64,000 nt of DNA from Bacteroidota bacterium (GTDB lineage: Bacteria > Bacteroidota > Bacteroidia > UBA4408), in the NCBI GenBank assembly GCA_963169745.1, contig CAUJCU010000021.1, positions 186,001 to 250,000 on the forward strand, read 5' to 3'. Below, in pieces: positions 61,451-64,000 of this stretch (the stretch's first letter is position 1; the number at the start of each line of letters is the position of its first letter). The position numbers were made by a program, and so were the translations under genes. Below the pieces are notes generated by a model. It had not been told where the DNA came from and made no database searches. It saw only the letters and a program-made list of their open reading frames with translations.

Positions 61451-64000
61451 CTATCTAATTAAGGTAACACTACCAGTATATTCAAGCAATTTTCCAGTAA
61501 AGTCTTTTACCTTCAATACATAAACATAAGCACCTTGTGGAGCATCATAACCTCCTTTTATTTTGCCTTCCCATTGTTGTTTTATGTTTTGCGATTGAAA
61601 TACTTTTTCACCCCATCGGTCAAAAATATCTAATTGAAACTCATTAATAGCGTTTCCATTTATCTCAAACCAATCGTTTAAACCATCATCGTTAGGCGAA
61701 AAAGCACTTGGAATGAATAAATGGTAATAAGGGGTTACCAATACTGTTTTTTCAGTTTCCGAAGAGCAGCCTGTTGTCGTGTTCTTTACATTGTATTTGA
61801 TAATGTAAATGCCAGTATCTCCAAATATGTGCGAAGGACTGTAGTCGGTGCTGGTGTAATTATCCCCAAAATCCCAATGGTAAATAAAATTAGAACCAGT
61901 GCTTCCTTGACTTAAAAATTCAATAGTAGGATTTAAAATACTTACTTCTTCAGGATTTGGAAAAAATAATGAAAGAGGTGCTGGTTGAACAATAACTTCT
62001 GTTGCTGTTGCAGCACTCGAACAACCATTGGCTACTTTTATAATTTCATAAGTGCCTGAATGGGCCGGAGTGGCATAAGCAATTACCGGATTTCTTAAAC
62101 TGGAATGAAAGCCTCCAGGGCCAGACCAAACATAGGTAACATTTGGGAAACTATCTGTGCTCAGATGTAAATCTTCTCCTTCACAAAACGGACTATTCGT
62201 CTGGATAATCGGAGTTGGTGGAGTAGGATAAATTGTAGCTACGCTTGTTCCTACAAGACTTGAGCAACCATCTACAATAATATATAGATGATAATCTCCA
62301 CTATCTGCCATACTTACATTAGTGATAGTTGGATTTTGAAGGTTTGAACTAAATCCGTTGGGCCCATCCCAAAAATAGCTTGCATTTTGTACCGTAGTGG
62401 TAATAAAACTTAAATCAAGCCGTTCACACATGGGCGAATTATTAGAAATAAGCGGTAACAACGGACTTGTTTTAACCGTTATGGGCATGGTGTTTGTGAA
62501 CGAACAAACTCCATTAAGCGTATAAGTAATAATATGTAAACCCGGAGTTGCCACCATAGGGTCAAAAGTACCTTGAGAAGCATTTGTAATACCGGCTCCA
62601 GACCATACACCTCCTGGTGTTGCGGCTTGTAAATTTACAGCAGGATCAGTTTCACAGAACGGGTCAACCTGAACTAAGGCATTATCTGGCTCATCTACCA
62701 CGGTAATGCTTATGGTATCATAAGCAATACAATTTCCGGAACCTAAAGTGTAAACAATATTAAATACACCGGCAGTAGCTACCCCTGGGCTGAATAAACC
62801 CGCTTGAGAAACTCCGTTTCCAGACCAAACTCCACCGGCAACTAAAGCAGTTAGCGAAAAAGGAGCTTCAGTAATACAAACCTGTATATTATTAGGACTG
62901 GTAATTGTAGCATCTGGCGAAGTATCTACATCCAAATAAATGGTATCAGACATAAAACAAGTAGGAGAGGCGTAAACAGTATATATAAGTTCATGATTGC
63001 CAATACCTGCAATATTTGGTGTAAATACACCCGAAGAGTTTATTCCATTTCCAGACCAAACCCCACCCGGACTAACGGTAGCAATAGCTACAGCAGGATC
63101 ATTAATGCAGTAAAAAGTTTGATTTGGTAAAATAATACTCGGATCAGGAGGGGCTGTTCCATTTTGAATAACCACAACTGCAGTATCGCTGCAACCACCA
63201 GCAATATCAGTAACGATTACCTGATAGGTACCTGAGCCTGGAGGAATTGTAGTTGGGTTTTGGGTATTAGGGTTGTTTAAGGTGTTTGCCGGAGTCCAGG
63301 AATATGAGTAGTTAGCCGGGTTAGCCGTACCACCGCAATACCCTAATTGAAGGTTAGGTCTTTGATTAGAAGTTGAAGCAGTACCGCTATAACATACCGA
63401 ACTATTATCGGCACGGTAATAGAGAACAGAATTGTAAGCAGTAGTTGAATAGGTGTTAGCGCAATTACTATTCCAACTACTGTTGTTGAAACATGTTTCA
63501 ATAATTAAATTGGAAACTCCATCCCATTCATAAATATTTGCGAGTTGAAAAGTATTCCAGCCTATTGTAACATTATGATTTTGTGCCGGTCTAACAACTG
63601 ATAAACCTGTTTCCCAGTTTGTTAATGCTGTTGCATTGGTACATTTCATTCTAATCTCAAAATTATTATATGCGGGTGTGCTTCCGTTAAGACTTGTTAC
63701 ATTAAAGGCAATAGATGTTATTTTTCCTCCCGAAAAACCCATAGCTTGCAAATCGGCTGCTGTATAAAGAATTTGATGACGGGCACCCCAATAAAAATTA
63801 CCAAATACAGCAGGATACCCCGTTGATGTTGTTGTTGCGGTTCCGGTGCCAATTGTTCCAATTAAGGTAGGCCCGGCACAAGGTGTTGTGGTTGTGGCAC
63901 AAACTGTAGGAATAGTACTGGCAAATTCTACGTTTAGTTGATTGGAGGTGCCTAAACAAACAGTATCAGAAATGGCCGTAACTATAGGGGCAGCACTTTG
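61451..64000 (-). CDS. large secreted repeat protein with gliding-type (type B) T9SS domain, N-terminus cut
   Basis: The frame is open from the stop at 61451 to the right window edge (850 codons), so the N-terminus is missing; an internal ATG at 63751 is not the start. Three ~85-residue repeats share GGVWSGNGI/GGVWSGAGI followed by YT-x(4)-C, and two Ig-like repeats carry FWDGPNGFSSNLQNP and VWSGPGGFHSSLRNP. A PKD domain (YHWDFGDNYTSTDYSPSH) and the gliding-motility-associated C-terminal domain (IPSAFSPNDDGLNDWFEING, QLDIFDRWGEKVF, YDAPQGAYVYVLKVKD) end the protein. It is an exported surface adhesin-like protein. The terminal domain marks it as type IX cargo. Confidence 0.85.
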   Translation of the reverse strand, partial: QSAAPIVTAISDTVCLGTSNQLNVEFASTIPTVCATTTTPCAGPTLIGTIGTGTATTTSTGYPAVFGNFYWGARHQILYTAADLQAMGFSGGKITSIAFNVTSLNGSTPAYNNFEIRMKCTNATALTNWETGLSVVRPAQNHNVTIGWNTFQLANIYEWDGVSNLIIETCFNNSSWNSNCANTYSTTAYNSVLYYRADNSSVCYSGTASTSNQRPNLQLGYCGGTANPANYSYSWTPANTLNNPNTQNPTTIPPGSGTYQVIVTDIAGGCSDTAVVVIQNGTAPPDPSIILPNQTFYCINDPAVAIATVSPGGVWSGNGINSSGVFTPNIAGIGNHELIYTVYASPTCFMSDTIYLDVDTSPDATITSPNNIQVCITEAPFSLTALVAGGVWSGNGVSQAGLFSPGVATAGVFNIVYTLGSGNCIAYDTISITVVDEPDNALVQVDPFCETDPAVNLQAATPGGVWSGAGITNASQGTFDPMVATPGLHIITYTLNGVCSFTNTMPITVKTSPLLPLISNNSPMCERLDLSFITTTVQNASYFWDGPNGFSSNLQNPTITNVSMADSGDYHLYIIVDGCSSLVGTSVATIYPTPPTPIIQTNSPFCEGEDLHLSTDSFPNVTYVWSGPGGFHSSLRNPVIAYATPAHSGTYEIIKVANGCSSAATATEVIVQPAPLSLFFPNPEEVSILNPTIEFLSQGSTGSNFIYHWDFGDNYTSTDYSPSHIFGDTGIYIIKYNVKNTTTGCSSETEKTVLVTPYYHLFIPSAFSPNDDGLNDWFEINGNAINEFQLDIFDRWGEKVFQSQNIKQQWEGKIKGGYDAPQGAYVYVLKVKDFTGKLLEYTGSVTLIR

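Noticed and set aside
1-64000. CRISPR arrays, tRNA/rRNA genes, insertion sequences, integrases
   Set aside because: No regularly spaced repeats, cloverleaf-like segments, transposase or integrase motifs were seen in any spacer or frame, so no mobile element explains the island directly.

Overview
The window is AT-rich chromosomal DNA from a member of the Bacteroidota. The evidence is three proteins with type IX secretion C-terminal domains (two type A, one type B/gliding-associated) plus an esterase with the same tail, a lipoprotein of a Bacteroidota-typical Ig-like family, promoter -7 elements of the form TAnnTTTG, frequent TTG/GTG starts and a Bacteroidota-style Tgt. No rRNA, tRNA, CRISPR array, insertion sequence or phage gene was seen.

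Layout. 1-18.4 kb is ordinary core genome: a cut lipoprotein gene, a glycosyltransferase with an ECF sigma factor, cysteine desulfurase, a TonB-like protein, transporters, asparaginase/TatD/LolE-type permease/methyltransferase, and a DUF47-Pit phosphate uptake pair. About 18.5-19.1 kb holds a decayed reading frame. 19.1-42.6 kb is a 23.5 kb catabolic island. 42.8-64 kb returns to core genes: T9SS proteins, Dtd, a DPP-IV-like peptidase, two amino-acid permeases, kynurenine 3-monooxygenase, AroQ, ETF, a bifunctional nuclease, PheT, Tgt, an LptF/G permease, exonuclease III, and a large adhesin-like protein cut by the right edge.

The island encodes what looks like a nearly complete anaerobic route from (4-hydroxy)benzoate to glutaryl-CoA. 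It has an acyl-CoA ligase; a molybdenum 4-hydroxybenzoyl-CoA reductase (fused small+large subunit, separate FAD/[4Fe-4S] subunit) with its MobA-like and XdhC-like maturation factors; an ATP-dependent class I benzoyl-CoA reductase (bcrC-bcrB-bcrA on the minus strand, bcrD on the plus strand); dienoyl-CoA hydratase (dch), 6-hydroxycyclohexene-carbonyl-CoA dehydrogenase (had) and ring hydrolase (oah); and a fused hydroxyacyl-CoA dehydrogenase/enoyl-CoA hydratase and a thiolase. A hemerythrin and a Crp/Fnr regulator with an N-terminal cysteine cluster sit in the middle. The island also contains an extra BcrB/HgdB-like protein next to a ketopantoate-reductase::BadF-ATPase fusion, whose joint role I cannot assign.

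The three operons of the island appear to be controlled from two nearly identical FNR-type palindromes (ATGATG-N2-CATCAT), one between the divergent bcrC and mobA promoters and one upstream of bcrD. In all three directions the palindrome centre lies 29.5-30.5 bp from a plausible -7 element, the spacing expected for class II activation. This suggests a facultative bacterium that switches on aromatic degradation when oxygen disappears. The nearby oxygen-dependent kynurenine monooxygenase also argues for facultative life. No ferredoxin, ferredoxin-reducing enzyme, glutaryl-CoA dehydrogenase or aromatic-acid transporter is in the window; the ETF genes at 52-54 kb may serve the missing dehydrogenase.
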